Origin: DASZTV01 sp035548125
Lineage (GTDB): Bacteria > Actinomycetota > Actinomycetes > JAFAQI01
DNA length: 64,000 bases
NCBI GenBank assembly: GCA_035548125.1
Contig: DASZTV010000068.1
Span: forward strand, 1-64,000
Reading direction: 5' to 3'
Part shown: piece by piece, positions 41,307-50,516 of the stretch
Layout of the letters: each line of letters starts with the position of its first letter
How positions within the stretch are numbered: the first letter of the stretch is position 1
The notes under the pieces: generated by a model
Told to the model about the DNA's origin: nothing
The model's input: the letters and a program-made list of their open reading frames with translations, nothing else
Database searches by the model: none
Translations under genes and position numbers: made by a program

Positions 41307-44300
41307 GCAGTCCCAGCGCCGACGGCCGGTACCTGCGTGAGCTGCTCGACAAGGACTTCACCGACGAGCAGCTGGCCGTGATCACCGCGGACCTCGCCCC
41401 GCAGCTCGTCATCGCGGGGGCGGGGTCCGGCAAGACCACGGTGATGGCGGCCCGCGTCGTACACGCGATCGCGTGGTTCGGCGTACCCGCCGACCGCATC
41501 CTCGGCGTGACGTTCACCAACAAGGCCGCCGCCGAGCTCGCGGAACGGGTGCGTCACTGCGTGTCGCGGCTACCGGCTCAGGAGCAGACCCTCACCGAGG
41601 GTGAGGATCTCCCGACGGTCGCGACCTACCACTCCTACGCGGCACAGATCGTCCGCGATCACGCGCTGCGAATCGGCCGCGAGCCGGGGGCGACGCTGCT
41701 CACCGAAGCGGTGCAGTGGCAGCTCGCAATGCGAGTCGCGAGCCGGGCGCCCGGGCCGTTTCCGCACCTGGACTGGACGACCCCCTACGTCGCCGAGATG
41801 GTTGTCGCGCTCGCCGGGGAGCTATCCGACCACTTGTGCACCGCGGAAGCCGTACGCCGCCATGACGCCGCCGTGCGCGAAGCGGCCGAGCGGTTGCCGA
41901 AGCCGCTCAAGTGGGTCAAGGACATGGTCGAGCGCACCTGGTCCCGTGACGAGCTGCTGACCCTCGTCGCCGGCTACCAGGAAGAGAAGGCGCGCCTGGA
42001 CCTGATCGACTTCGGCGACCAGGTGGCGCTCGCCTGCCGCATCGCGCAGGCCGCTCCGGAGGTGGCGGCCATGGAGCGGGATCGCTACCGGTTGGTGGTA
42101 CTGGACGAGTACCAGGACACCGGGGTGTCACAGCAGGTGCTGTTCTCGACGCTGTTCGGCGGCAGCCACGCGGTCACCGCCGTCGGCGATCCGAACCAGG
42201 CGATCTACGGCTGGCGCGGAGCGGCGGCGAGCAACCTGGCGCGCTTCTCCGAGCACTTCGCTACCCCTCTTTCGCTCTCTCGAGAGCGGAGCTCGGCGGC
42301 CACCGCGCCTCCCCTGCCTCTGATGACGACCTTCCGCTGCGACGGCCGGATCCTCGATGCCGCCAACGCGGTGGCGGGACCCCTCACGGACGCCCTCGTC
42401 CGGAAGGCGCGGTCGCGGGTTGACCTTCCGAAGCTCCGTCCCGTCGACGGTCGCGAAGCGGCCGGGCAGGTGGTCGTGACGCGACGGCCGACGGCGGTCG
42501 AGGAGGCGCAGTGGCTCGCCGACCGGATCGCCTCGGCCATCGCGGAAGGCGTCGCACCCGGCGAGATCGCCGTCCTGGGACGTCGGCGCACGGACTTTCC
42601 GCGGCTCCACCACGCCATGACGTCGCGGGGGATCCCGGTCGAGGTGGTCGGCCTCGGCGGGCTGCTCGCGATGCCCGAGGTCAGCGACATCGTCGCGGTG
42701 CTCTCGTTGCTGGCCGACGCGACCGCCAACTCGGCGGCGGTCCGGCTGCTCACCGGGCCGCGCTGGCGGATCGGGGTCCGCGACCTCGCGGCGATCGGCC
42801 GCAGAGCCGGGCATCTCGCGCGGTTGCGCGCGGTCGGCATGAGCGAGGACACCGAGATCGATGCGGGCGCGGACTCCCGAGCCGTCGCGGACGAGCCGTC
42901 GGTCGCCGCCGGGGTCGACACCGTCCTCGCCCAGGCCACGAGCACCGCCGACCCGGTCGAGGCGCCGTCACTTCTCGAGGCGATCGAATCGCCCGGTGCG
43001 CGGTCGGGCTTGTCGGAGGAGGCCGCCGAGCGCCTCGCCCGCTTCACCGTCGAGATCCGGCGGCTGCGCCGGCTGGTCGGGCAGCCGTTGGTCGACCTCG
43101 TGACGGAGGTGATCGCCTCGACCGGGCTCGACGTCGAGATCGAAGCGTCGGACGCGCCGGTTGCGGCAGCGCGCAGTGCCAACATTCACGCGTTTCTCGA
43201 CGTCGCGGCACAGTTCAACGGGATCGACGGTGAGGCAGACCTGGTGGCCTTCATCGCCTACCTGCGCGCCGCTGCCGAGAGTGAGCGAGGCCTCGATCTG
43301 GGCGCGGTGTCCGAGGCGAACACCGTCAAGCTGATGACCGTCCACGCAGCCAAGGGACTCGAATGGGACGTGGTCGCGGTACCGGGACTCGTCGAGGGTG
43401 TCTTCCCGACGGGTAAGTCACGCTCGAGCTGGGTGACGGGCGCGCAGGTCCTGCCGTTCGCGTGCCGCGGTGACCGCAGCGACCTCCCCGAGCTCGGCGG
43501 GTTCGAGACCGCAGACCTCGAGGACTTCAAGGCGGAGTGCCGGTCGGACTCCCACGATGAGGAGCGTCGGCTTGCCTACGTCGCGTTCACGCGCGCCCGG
43601 CACCAGCTGTGGCTGTCGGCGTACAACTGGATCGGGAGCCGCAAGGATCCGTGCAAGGCGTCGCCGTTCCTCACAGAGGTGGTCGAGCTCGGCGAGCCGA
43701 TGATCACCGTCGACGAGTGGTCCGACGAACCCGAAGAAGGCGCCGTGAACCCGGCGCTGGACGCGGGCGTCGCCGATATCGCGTGGCCCGCTGCGACGCC
43801 GCAGGAGGAGACGGCGTCACGCCGGGGCGCCGCGGAGCTGGTCGAGGCAGCCCGCAGTGCCCGACAGCTCCCGGTCGAGCTCGCCGGCGCCGACGGCGAG
43901 TGCGCCGCGGACTGGCGACGAGACACCGAGTTGCTGATCGACGAGGCACGACGTCGCCGCAACCGCGTCATCGAGGTTGCCGTCCCGGCGCGGTTGACCA
44001 CCAGTCAGGTCGTTGCCCTCGCGCGCGACGAGGACGCGTTTGCCGCGGCGCTCGCCCGGCCGATGCCGGCTCGTCCGGTGCCGCAGGCGCGGCGCGGGTC
44101 CCGGTTCCACGAGTGGGTCGAGCAGCTGTACGGCGCGTCGACCCTGCTCGAGCCCGACGACCTGCCCGGCGCGGAGGACGCCGATCTGTCCGACGAAGAG
44201 CTGCTGACGCTGCAGGAACGCTTCCTCGCCGACGGCTGGGGCCAGCGCAACCCCGTCGCCATCGAGGCGCCGTTCGAAATGGTGATCGGCGGCCGGCTGC

Positions 44301-44587
44301 TGCGCGGCCGGATCGACGCGGTCTACCGCAACGACGACGGCGGATTCGACGTGATCGACTACAAGACCGGCGCGGTCCTCACCGGACGTGACTTCGAGGC
44401 GGCCGCGCTGCAACTCTCGATCTACCGGCTGGCGTGGGCAGATCTCGCCGGCGTGGATCCCGAGCAGGTGACCGCGGGCTTCCTCTACGTGCGCGAATCA
44501 CAGCTCAAGCGTCCGACTCACCTGCTCGGGCGCGACGAGCTGGCGGCGATCCTCACCTCGGAAACTGGCACGCAACCTTCTGACTGA
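41303..44587 (+). CDS. adnB: AdnB: helicase-nuclease subunit for double-strand break resection
   Basis: The protein has 1094 residues from GTG 41303, which overlaps the adnA stop (GTGA). Walker A is IAGAGSGKTTVMA (~37), with VVLDEYQDTGVSQQ (~265), VGDPNQAIYGWRGAA and VAFTRARHQLWLSAY. The C-terminal RecB-like nuclease has RFHEWVEQLY, GRIDAVYRNDDGGFDVIDYK (~1003-1022) but no four-Cys Fe-S set like that in AdnA. In mycobacterial AdnAB, AdnB is the leading motor. The long open frame beginning upstream, antisense-like within adnA, is not part of it. Confidence 0.93.
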   Translation: MSSPSADGRYLRELLDKDFTDEQLAVITADLAPQLVIAGAGSGKTTVMAARVVHAIAWFGVPADRILGVTFTNKAAAELAERVRHCVSRLPAQEQTLTEGEDLPTVATYHSYAAQIVRDHALRIGREPGATLLTEAVQWQLAMRVASRAPGPFPHLDWTTPYVAEMVVALAGELSDHLCTAEAVRRHDAAVREAAERLPKPLKWVKDMVERTWSRDELLTLVAGYQEEKARLDLIDFGDQVALACRIAQAAPEVAAMERDRYRLVVLDEYQDTGVSQQVLFSTLFGGSHAVTAVGDPNQAIYGWRGAAASNLARFSEHFATPLSLSRERSSAATAPPLPLMTTFRCDGRILDAANAVAGPLTDALVRKARSRVDLPKLRPVDGREAAGQVVVTRRPTAVEEAQWLADRIASAIAEGVAPGEIAVLGRRRTDFPRLHHAMTSRGIPVEVVGLGGLLAMPEVSDIVAVLSLLADATANSAAVRLLTGPRWRIGVRDLAAIGRRAGHLARLRAVGMSEDTEIDAGADSRAVADEPSVAAGVDTVLAQATSTADPVEAPSLLEAIESPGARSGLSEEAAERLARFTVEIRRLRRLVGQPLVDLVTEVIASTGLDVEIEASDAPVAAARSANIHAFLDVAAQFNGIDGEADLVAFIAYLRAAAESERGLDLGAVSEANTVKLMTVHAAKGLEWDVVAVPGLVEGVFPTGKSRSSWVTGAQVLPFACRGDRSDLPELGGFETADLEDFKAECRSDSHDEERRLAYVAFTRARHQLWLSAYNWIGSRKDPCKASPFLTEVVELGEPMITVDEWSDEPEEGAVNPALDAGVADIAWPAATPQEETASRRGAAELVEAARSARQLPVELAGADGECAADWRRDTELLIDEARRRRNRVIEVAVPARLTTSQVVALARDEDAFAAALARPMPARPVPQARRGSRFHEWVEQLYGASTLLEPDDLPGAEDADLSDEELLTLQERFLADGWGQRNPVAIEAPFEMVIGGRLLRGRIDAVYRNDDGGFDVIDYKTGAVLTGRDFEAAALQLSIYRLAWADLAGVDPEQVTAGFLYVRESQLKRPTHLLGRDELAAILTSETGTQPSD

Positions 44588-44792
44588 GCCAGGCGTCGGA
44601 GCACCGTTGCCGTTGTTGTTGTTAGCAGGCACGTCGCCGGACCGGAGGTCGACGGCGCTCGCTACGTCGGGGCCTACGCGACCAAGCGGGCGATCGTTGT
44701 TGTCAGGTACACCAGCGGTCACTGGCACGCCGACGGCAGGGCGGTCAGGCACCAGGTCCGCACGACCGACTAGCGCCCTCTACGGTGGCGGG

Positions 44793-45653
44793 GTGAGCGC
44801 CATCCCGTCGTTGTCCCGCACGGCGGTCGATCGTGCGGCGCAACGGCGGGACGACCCGTCTTGGCTGGCCCAGGCCTGGGAGTCCGGGCGGTTGCTGGTC
44901 CTCAGCGACCAGGGCCAGACGACCGTCGTCGAGGACGCGGTTCCCGCCCTCCATTTCGTGGCGGCTGGCGGATGGACGGGAAATGGCGAGCGGTTCCTGC
45001 TCGGGGTCGGGGACGACGGCGTTGCGTACTGGGGGACGGTCGGCGAGCTGCCGCGCGTGCTCGGGGCGCGGCCGAGCGACCTACGGCTGATGGGCGGGGC
45101 GCTGTCCGATCTCGATGCGGGGCTGCTCGTGACCCTCATCGCGCTCAGCAACTGGCACAGCACCCACCCCCGGTGCCCGCGATGCGGCGAACCCACCACG
45201 GTGATCCAGGCGGGGTGGTCGCGCCGCTGCGAGGCCGACGGCTCGCAACACTTCCCGCGCACCGATCCGGCGATCATCGTGCTGCTTCACGACGGCGCCG
45301 ACCGCGTCCTGCTCGGCCGCCAGCCGAGCTGGCCGCCCGGTCGGTACTCGACGATCGCCGGGTTCGTCGAGGCCGGCGAGTCTGCAGAGCAAGCCGTGCA
45401 TCGGGAGGTTCTCGAGGAGACCGGCGTACTGGTCGAGGACGTGGTCTACCGGGCGAGCCAGCCGTGGCCGTTCCCCGCCTCACTCATGCTCGGGTACGAG
45501 GCGCGCGTGGTGAGCGGGGACATCACCTCCCACGACCACGAGCTCGAAGACGTCCGGTGGTTCGACCGCGAGACGCTGCGTCAAGAGGTGGCATTGCTGC
45601 CGCCGGCGTCATCGATCGCCCACTGGCTTATCGCCGGCTGGCTCGACCGGTAG
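44793..45653 (+). CDS. nudC: NADH pyrophosphatase / NAD-cap hydrolase NudC
   Basis: This 286-residue protein has a Nudix box GFVEAGESAEQAVHREVLEE followed by TGV (~190-212). SQPWPFPASLMLGYEA is the NudC-specific SQPWPFP motif. The zinc ribbon upstream is incomplete: CPRC (~131) and one further Cys (RRCEADG), with Asp where the fourth Cys would be. The enzyme cleaves NAD(H) to NMN(H) and AMP and can remove NAD caps from RNA. The GTG lies 6 bases after TACGGT (leaderless). The 205 bases after adnB contain no convincing gene. Confidence 0.92.
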   Translation: MSAIPSLSRTAVDRAAQRRDDPSWLAQAWESGRLLVLSDQGQTTVVEDAVPALHFVAAGGWTGNGERFLLGVGDDGVAYWGTVGELPRVLGARPSDLRLMGGALSDLDAGLLVTLIALSNWHSTHPRCPRCGEPTTVIQAGWSRRCEADGSQHFPRTDPAIIVLLHDGADRVLLGRQPSWPPGRYSTIAGFVEAGESAEQAVHREVLEETGVLVEDVVYRASQPWPFPASLMLGYEARVVSGDITSHDHELEDVRWFDRETLRQEVALLPPASSIAHWLIAGWLDR

Positions 45654-45659
45654 CGACCA

Positions 45660-46259
45660 CTAGGCGACGTGACCGATCTTGCGAAGGTCGCGTACCAGGG
45701 CGCGAAGCCGCTCCGTCGTCGCCTGCTTCGGGTCGGTGAGCCGCAGGCAGAGCAGCTCGCGGCCTGCCGCATGGATCATCCGCGCGGTGTATTCGGGATC
45801 GGTCAGCGCGAGGTCCGAGCGACGCAGCTCCTGGGCGAGGTACTGGACGACCTGCTCCTGCGACAGCGCGATGCGCCGGTGCAGCTCCGGTGGCGCGCCT
45901 TGGGGCGGCAGCAGAAACAGCCGCCAGGTGGCCGGGTGGCTGTCGACCGCCCGCAGCGCGCCGTCGAAGGCGCGCACGAACGGGTCGGGGTCCGCGTCGG
46001 GGTCCGGCTCCGCGATCGCGGCGACGAACTGCGCACCGGCGCGTTCGGCCTCACGGTCGATCAGTGCGACGAACAAGCCGCCGAGGTCGCCGAACTGCTG
46101 ATACAGCACCGGGCGGGTGATGCCGGCGGCGTCGGCGATCCGGCTCGGCGTTGCGGCGTGAAAGCCCTCGGCGTCGACGATGGCGTGCGCGATGTCCAGG
46201 ATCTGCTCGCGGCGCTCTTCGGCCCTCATGCGGCGGCGGGCGGGCGCGATCACGGCCAT
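45660..46259 (-). CDS. TetR-family regulator beside an MpaB-like oxygenase
   Basis: The 199-residue protein has an N-terminal HTH (REQILDIAHAIVDAEGFHAATPSRIADAAG then ITRPVLYQQFGDLGGLF) and a ligand-binding C-domain. The ATG lies 6 bases after a -10 TACGCT with a -35 TTGATA 16 bases upstream on the minus strand. A TGTCAG-N6-CTGACA palindrome covers that -35. It should repress itself and probably the divergent oxygenase gene. Confidence 0.88.
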   Translation of the reverse strand: MAVIAPARRRMRAEERREQILDIAHAIVDAEGFHAATPSRIADAAGITRPVLYQQFGDLGGLFVALIDREAERAGAQFVAAIAEPDPDADPDPFVRAFDGALRAVDSHPATWRLFLLPPQGAPPELHRRIALSQEQVVQYLAQELRRSDLALTDPEYTARMIHAAGRELLCLRLTDPKQATTERLRALVRDLRKIGHVA

Positions 46260-46265
46260 GTTGAC

Positions 46266-46299
46266 AGCGTAACTTACAGCCTGTCAGTATCAACTGACA
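46266..46299. promoter_or_regulatory. TetR promoter and palindromic operator
   Basis: The minus-strand promoter reads TTGATA (46293-46288), a 16-base spacer and TACGCT (46271-46266). The perfect palindrome TGTCAG-TATCAA-CTGACA (46282-46299) is centred on the -35, ideal for repression. A plus-strand TTGACA (46261-46266) lies next to it and may be part of the divergent promoter. Confidence 0.65.
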
Positions 46300-46372
46300 C
46301 GGTGAAAGTTGTCGCCGTGAGAGTGGTGGCGACGGGTCGTCGTCGCGAGAGCGTCCGAGAGGCGAGGTGCGC

Positions 46373-47755
46373 GTGACGGTTCACTACCCGGAGCTTGCCA
46401 AGCGGGTCCTCGGCCAGGCGGAGCTGCAGCCCGGCCTCTACGGGGGCATCGACTTCAGTCGCGCGCCGTACCGTCACACCACCGACCTCGACGTCACGTC
46501 GACGCTGCCCGACTGGGCTGACGACCGAGCCCGGATCCTTGCCAACGATCGCATCGTCGAGCTGATCGCGACCGCGACGATGCTCGGCGACGTAGTCGCT
46601 GACCCGTACGCATCGCTCTCGGAGCAGTACGGCGTACGAGGCCTCACCACCATGCTGCGTCAGGCGTGCCGTGACGGGGTCGACGCGGTGCCGGATGCGC
46701 CGGAGGAGCTTCGTGCCTTCATCGCGGCGATGGAGGCGACCCCGGCGTGGGTGGACTGGGAGCTGATCGAGGAAGGCGCACGGCAGGCGCGCATTCCGGC
46801 GGCGTTCGTGGCGCCGTTCGTGATCCGCGGCGTCTTCCTCGGGACGTTCATCAACACCTATGCGGCGCTGCCGATGGCGCTCACCGGGGCGTTGTCCGGC
46901 GCGCGTGCGGCGCACCGGGTGAACGAGACGTCGAGCTTCTTCGCCGTGACGACGATGCCGGGCGCGCTGCGGCGAAACGGCCCCGGGTTCGCGGCGGCGG
47001 CGATGGTCCGGCTGATGCACTCGATGGTCCGCTACAACGCGATGAAGCGCTCGACGCTGTGGGACGCCGAGGTCTACGGCATGCCCGTGCCGCAGGTGGA
47101 CCAGATGCCGGCCGGCCTGATCAACGTCTACATGCTCGCCACCGAGGTCCGGAAGCGTGGCGACAAGCGGTTCAGCGACGCTGAGCGCGCGGTGGTCGAG
47201 TTCTGCCGCTACCGATGCTTCCTGCTCGGCCTGCCCGACGAGCTGCTGCCGAGCGAACCCGACGAGATCATCGAGACCTTCCACGCCCGCGGCGCGATGC
47301 TGCGCGACGGGTTCGACGACGCGACCTGCGGCGAGCTGGTGCGCTCGACGATGGCGGCGTACGTCCGTCCCGGGCACTCGCCGCTCGACCGCACGTTGGA
47401 GTCGGTCGAGAAGAGCTGGAGCCGGGTCGGGTTCCTGCGGGCGTTCTGCCACAGCGATCGAGCCGCGGCCGAGCGGATGGGCGTTCGGGTGAGGCCACGC
47501 GACGTGGCGGTCGTCGGGCTGACCGCGCCGTTCATCATCGGCCGCAACACAGTCGTCACGGCGGCGAGCAAACTGCCGATGCTGCGCGGAATCTGCGACT
47601 CCTACGCCATCCGCGTGCTCAAGCAGCGGCTGCGGGCGTACGGCACCCCGGAGTTCACGACCGACCACACGAAATACCCCACCAAGGCCGCCCACGAAGG
47701 AGCACACGAAGTGGTGGCCGATCAGGACAACCAGGCCGAGCCCGTCGTCGTCTGA
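46373..47755 (+). CDS. Oxygenase MpaB-family (DUF2236) protein
   Basis: The protein has 460 residues from GTG 46373, chosen over GTG 46367 because GAGG lies five bases upstream. All-helical DUF2236/MpaB fold, related to latex-clearing protein and fungal MpaB haem oxygenases. VNETSSFFAVTTMPGALRRN and RLMHSMVRYNAM (conserved His) mark the presumed haem pocket. It likely cleaves or oxidises a hydrophobic C=C substrate, but the substrate is unknown. Divergent from the TetR gene that probably controls it. The C-terminal 30 residues are polar and variable. Confidence 0.85.
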   Translation: MTVHYPELAKRVLGQAELQPGLYGGIDFSRAPYRHTTDLDVTSTLPDWADDRARILANDRIVELIATATMLGDVVADPYASLSEQYGVRGLTTMLRQACRDGVDAVPDAPEELRAFIAAMEATPAWVDWELIEEGARQARIPAAFVAPFVIRGVFLGTFINTYAALPMALTGALSGARAAHRVNETSSFFAVTTMPGALRRNGPGFAAAAMVRLMHSMVRYNAMKRSTLWDAEVYGMPVPQVDQMPAGLINVYMLATEVRKRGDKRFSDAERAVVEFCRYRCFLLGLPDELLPSEPDEIIETFHARGAMLRDGFDDATCGELVRSTMAAYVRPGHSPLDRTLESVEKSWSRVGFLRAFCHSDRAAAERMGVRVRPRDVAVVGLTAPFIIGRNTVVTAASKLPMLRGICDSYAIRVLKQRLRAYGTPEFTTDHTKYPTKAAHEGAHEVVADQDNQAEPVVV

Positions 47756-47822
47756 CGGACTTCATGTGCCACTTCGTGGCCGCGAGGGAATCTCGGTTGT
47801 GACCGTGGTGTTCGCTTAGAAC

Positions 47823-49286
47823 GTGTTCGCCCACCGAATCCCGCAGAAGATCGCGGTCAGCGTGGTCTACGTCTCCGCGATGTTCATGGCGATCATGGAC
47901 ATCACGATCGTCAACGTCACCCTTCCGAAGCTGGCGACGGACTTCGGTGTCGCGCCGGACCACATCGACGGTGTGGTCGTCGGCTTCCTGGTGAGCCTCG
48001 CGATCTTCATCCCGGCGTCCGGTTGGCTCGGCGACCGGTTCGGCATGAAGCGCATGCTGCTCACCGCCATCGTGATCTTCACCGGCGCCTCGGCGCTGTG
48101 CGGACTGTCCCAGTCGCTGACTCAGCTGGTGATCTTCCGGATCCTGCAGGGGGTCGGCGGCGGCATGCTCACGCCGATCGGGATGGCCTTGCTGTTCCGT
48201 ACGTTTCCCCCCGCTGAACGGGTCCGCGCCTCGCGGCTGCTGATCATCCCGACCGCTTTCGCCCCGGCGCTCGGCCCCGTCCTCGGCGGGCTGCTTGTGA
48301 CGGACGTGTCGTGGCGGTGGGTGTTCTACGTGAACCTGCCGATCGGCGTGGCAGCGCTGATCTTCGGCGTGCTGTTCCTCAAGGAGCACAAGGAACCCGA
48401 CGCCGGCCGGTTCGACGTCGGTGGCTTCGTGCTGGCTGGCACCGGACTACCGGCGCTGATGTACGCGCTGTCGGAGGGCCCGAGCCGCGGCTGGACGTCG
48501 CCGCTGATCATCGCGATCGGGATCGCAGGGATCGCGCTGCTCGTTGCCTTGGTGCGTTACGAGCTCTGGGTCAGCGCGCCGATGATCGATCTACGGCTGG
48601 TCGGCAACCGCTTGTTCCGGTCCTCGACCCTGATCATCTTCATCGGCATGGCGGCGTTCCTGGGGACGCTGTACGTGGTCGCGCTCTTCTTCCAGGACGG
48701 GCTCGGTCTCACGGCGCTCAACGCCGGGTTGAGCACCTTCCCCGAAGCGATCGGCGTGATGATCGGCGCTCAGATCTCGACCCGCCTCTACCCGGATATC
48801 GGTCCTCGCCGGCTCATCGCCGGTGGGCTGGTGTGCGTCGCCTTGCTCGCGCTCGCGATGACGCTCGTCGGCTTCTCGACCAGCCTGTGGGTGCCGCGGG
48901 TCCTGATGTTCTTGCTCGGCCTCTCGATCGCGCACGTCTTCACGCCGACCCAGGCGGCAGCGTTCGCGACGATCAGCCTGCCCTCGACCGGACGCGCGTC
49001 GACGCTGTTCAACACCTCACGTCAGCTGGGGAGCGCAGTCGGCGTTGCGATCCTGACGACGGTGATCTCTGCGGTCGGCGTCGCGCATCAGTTCCACGGG
49101 CGGTCGCAGGCCAACCTTGCGGCGTTCCACTGGGCGTTCGTGGTGGCCGCCGGCCTGGCCCTGGTCGCGGCGCGGTTCGCACTGACCGTGGTCGACGCCG
49201 ACGCGGCGCCGACGATGGTGAAGCGGCCGAGCAAGCGTGCCATCGCCCGGCAGGCGAGTGCCGAGCTCGCCACGCAGCACGGCTGA
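47823..49286 (+). CDS. DHA2-family MFS drug exporter (14 helices)
   Basis: This 487-residue membrane protein has motif A GWLGDRFGMKRML (~63-75), motif D/1 MDITIVNVTLPKLATDFG and motif C-like PALGPVLGGLLV, matching DHA2 proton-driven multidrug exporters. Fourteen hydrophobic stretches can be counted. The C-terminus is basic and cytosolic. The GTG start has no ribosome-binding site and lies 67 bases after the MpaB stop, so it may be expressed with it and be under the same TetR. Substrate unknown. Confidence 0.9.
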   Translation: MFAHRIPQKIAVSVVYVSAMFMAIMDITIVNVTLPKLATDFGVAPDHIDGVVVGFLVSLAIFIPASGWLGDRFGMKRMLLTAIVIFTGASALCGLSQSLTQLVIFRILQGVGGGMLTPIGMALLFRTFPPAERVRASRLLIIPTAFAPALGPVLGGLLVTDVSWRWVFYVNLPIGVAALIFGVLFLKEHKEPDAGRFDVGGFVLAGTGLPALMYALSEGPSRGWTSPLIIAIGIAGIALLVALVRYELWVSAPMIDLRLVGNRLFRSSTLIIFIGMAAFLGTLYVVALFFQDGLGLTALNAGLSTFPEAIGVMIGAQISTRLYPDIGPRRLIAGGLVCVALLALAMTLVGFSTSLWVPRVLMFLLGLSIAHVFTPTQAAAFATISLPSTGRASTLFNTSRQLGSAVGVAILTTVISAVGVAHQFHGRSQANLAAFHWAFVVAAGLALVAARFALTVVDADAAPTMVKRPSKRAIARQASAELATQHG

Positions 49287-49296
49287 CTACGCGGTC

Positions 49297-49365
49297 AGCA
49301 AAGTGGCTTTACCTACCGGATCGGGGCGAAATTGCGGCTGAAACGGTGGGCAAAGCCACTTTGCT
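49297..49365. repeat. 69-bp inverted repeat with AGCAAAGTGGCTTT arms
   Basis: Arms at 49297-49318 and 49344-49365 match at about 20 of 22 positions, around 25 unique bases. The core GCAAAGTGGCTTT also occurs at 17681. The element fills the gap between convergent genes and its right arm includes the stop codon of the next gene. Confidence 0.6.
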
Positions 49366-50155
49366 ACCGAAGGCCGCGGCGGGTCTCGTCGGTCAGTGTC
49401 GGCCCGCCGGCGAACGCCTGAGCGATCGCCATCCATTCGGCCGCAGCCTCGCCCGTCGTCTCGAGTTGCAGGTCCTCGAGCACGCGACGCTGCGTGACGC
49501 GCAGGCAGAAGTCGAGCGCCGGACCGCGGACCGTGTTCTCGGCCGACGGGTCCCCCCAGGTCCATTCCTCGCCGCTCGGTGAAGTCAATGCGACGAACAC
49601 GGGTACGTCGGGCATCTGCAGGCCACGGACGGCGTAGGAGAACGGGCGAGCGTTGAACCCGATGTAGGCGATGTGGCGGAGCCGGTCCGTCGGGGTTCGG
49701 CGCACGCCCAACGCATCGGCGATGTCCTGACCGTGCGCCCAGGTCTCCATCAGCCGTGCCGTGCCGAACGACATCAACGACATCGACGGGCCGTACCACG
49801 GCACCCGCTCGGCTGGGTCGGCGGCGGCGATCGCGTCGATGATCCGGCGTCGCTCCTCCTGCCAGGAGGGCACGAGGGCGTCGCCGAGGTCGAGAATCTT
49901 CTGGTCGTGCTTGGTGAAGTAGGCGTCGGGATCGGCGAACAGCGCGTCGAGCGAGGCCACGAACTCCTCGGGTTGCTCGAGTGCGCGGCGGCCTTCGACA
50001 TCGAAGAACCACAGGTGACCGAGCGTCAGGCCGACCGACCAACCCTGCGCCGGGGTAGGCAGGGAGATCTCCTCCGGGCCGACCCCGGCGATCACGGTGT
50101 CCAGGTCGTCTGACTCCGCCCGGAGGTCGGCGAGCATTCCCGCAATGTCTGCCAC
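49364..50155 (-). CDS. TIGR03084-family DinB-fold (mycothiol-linked) protein
   Basis: The protein has 263 residues from GTG 50155 (MADIAGMLADLRAESDDL). The MDMPI_N/DinB-like helical domain has GWSVGLTLGHLWFFDVE and LMETWAHGQDIADALG, whose His residues form a metal site in mycothiol-dependent maleylpyruvate isomerase relatives. A C-terminal SCP2-like domain (~190-263) follows. The reaction is unknown. A TACGTT -10 box on the minus strand (50162-50167) is 6 bases from the start, so it can be transcribed leaderless. Confidence 0.86.
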   Translation of the reverse strand: MADIAGMLADLRAESDDLDTVIAGVGPEEISLPTPAQGWSVGLTLGHLWFFDVEGRRALEQPEEFVASLDALFADPDAYFTKHDQKILDLGDALVPSWQEERRRIIDAIAAADPAERVPWYGPSMSLMSFGTARLMETWAHGQDIADALGVRRTPTDRLRHIAYIGFNARPFSYAVRGLQMPDVPVFVALTSPSGEEWTWGDPSAENTVRGPALDFCLRVTQRRVLEDLQLETTGEAAAEWMAIAQAFAGGPTLTDETRRGLR

Positions 50156-50172
50156 GGCGGGAACGTAGCGCG

Positions 50173-50418
50173 TCAGGCGGCGCTGAGTGCGGCCAGGAGC
50201 TGGGGAAGCGGCGGGTTGGTCAGCACCTCGCCGTTGGGCAGCAGCAACGTCGGGACGGTGGCGTTGCCGTGGTTCGTCTGCATCACGAACGCCTCGGCCT
50301 CGGGGTCGGTCTCGATGTTGACCTCGTCGAACTCGATGCCCTCGCGCTCGAGGCCTCTCTTGAGGCGCACGCAGTAGCCGCACCAGCTAGTGGTGTACAT
50401 CGTCAGCCGGCCGGCCAT
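50173..50418 (-). CDS. mrx1: Mycoredoxin (glutaredoxin-like)
   Basis: The protein has 81 residues from ATG 50418, preceded by GGGAG; ATG 50430 in frame is an alternative. Thioredoxin fold with active site TSWCGYC (~11-17) and the cis-Pro loop in ATVPTLLLPNGEVLTNP. Mycoredoxins reduce mycothiol mixed disulfides on proteins, implying that the organism makes mycothiol. It is adjacent and divergent to uvrD2, as Rv3198A is to Rv3198c. Confidence 0.92.
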   Translation of the reverse strand: MAGRLTMYTTSWCGYCVRLKRGLEREGIEFDEVNIETDPEAEAFVMQTNHGNATVPTLLLPNGEVLTNPPLPQLLAALSAA

Positions 50419-50516
50419 CGGAGCTCCCATTCCCTCAATCGTTGCAGAAGCAATAACGACGGGCGTGACCGGATCCTTCCCGAGGCGGTGTCCGAGGCCC
50501 CTGCGAGGATGCCGGT

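Noticed and set aside
44588..44792. A frame continuing past the adnB stop (ARRRSTVAVVVVSRHVAG... to TTD)
   Set aside because: It has no ATG or GTG start and no ribosome-binding site; readthrough of the adnB stop was not supported by sequence.
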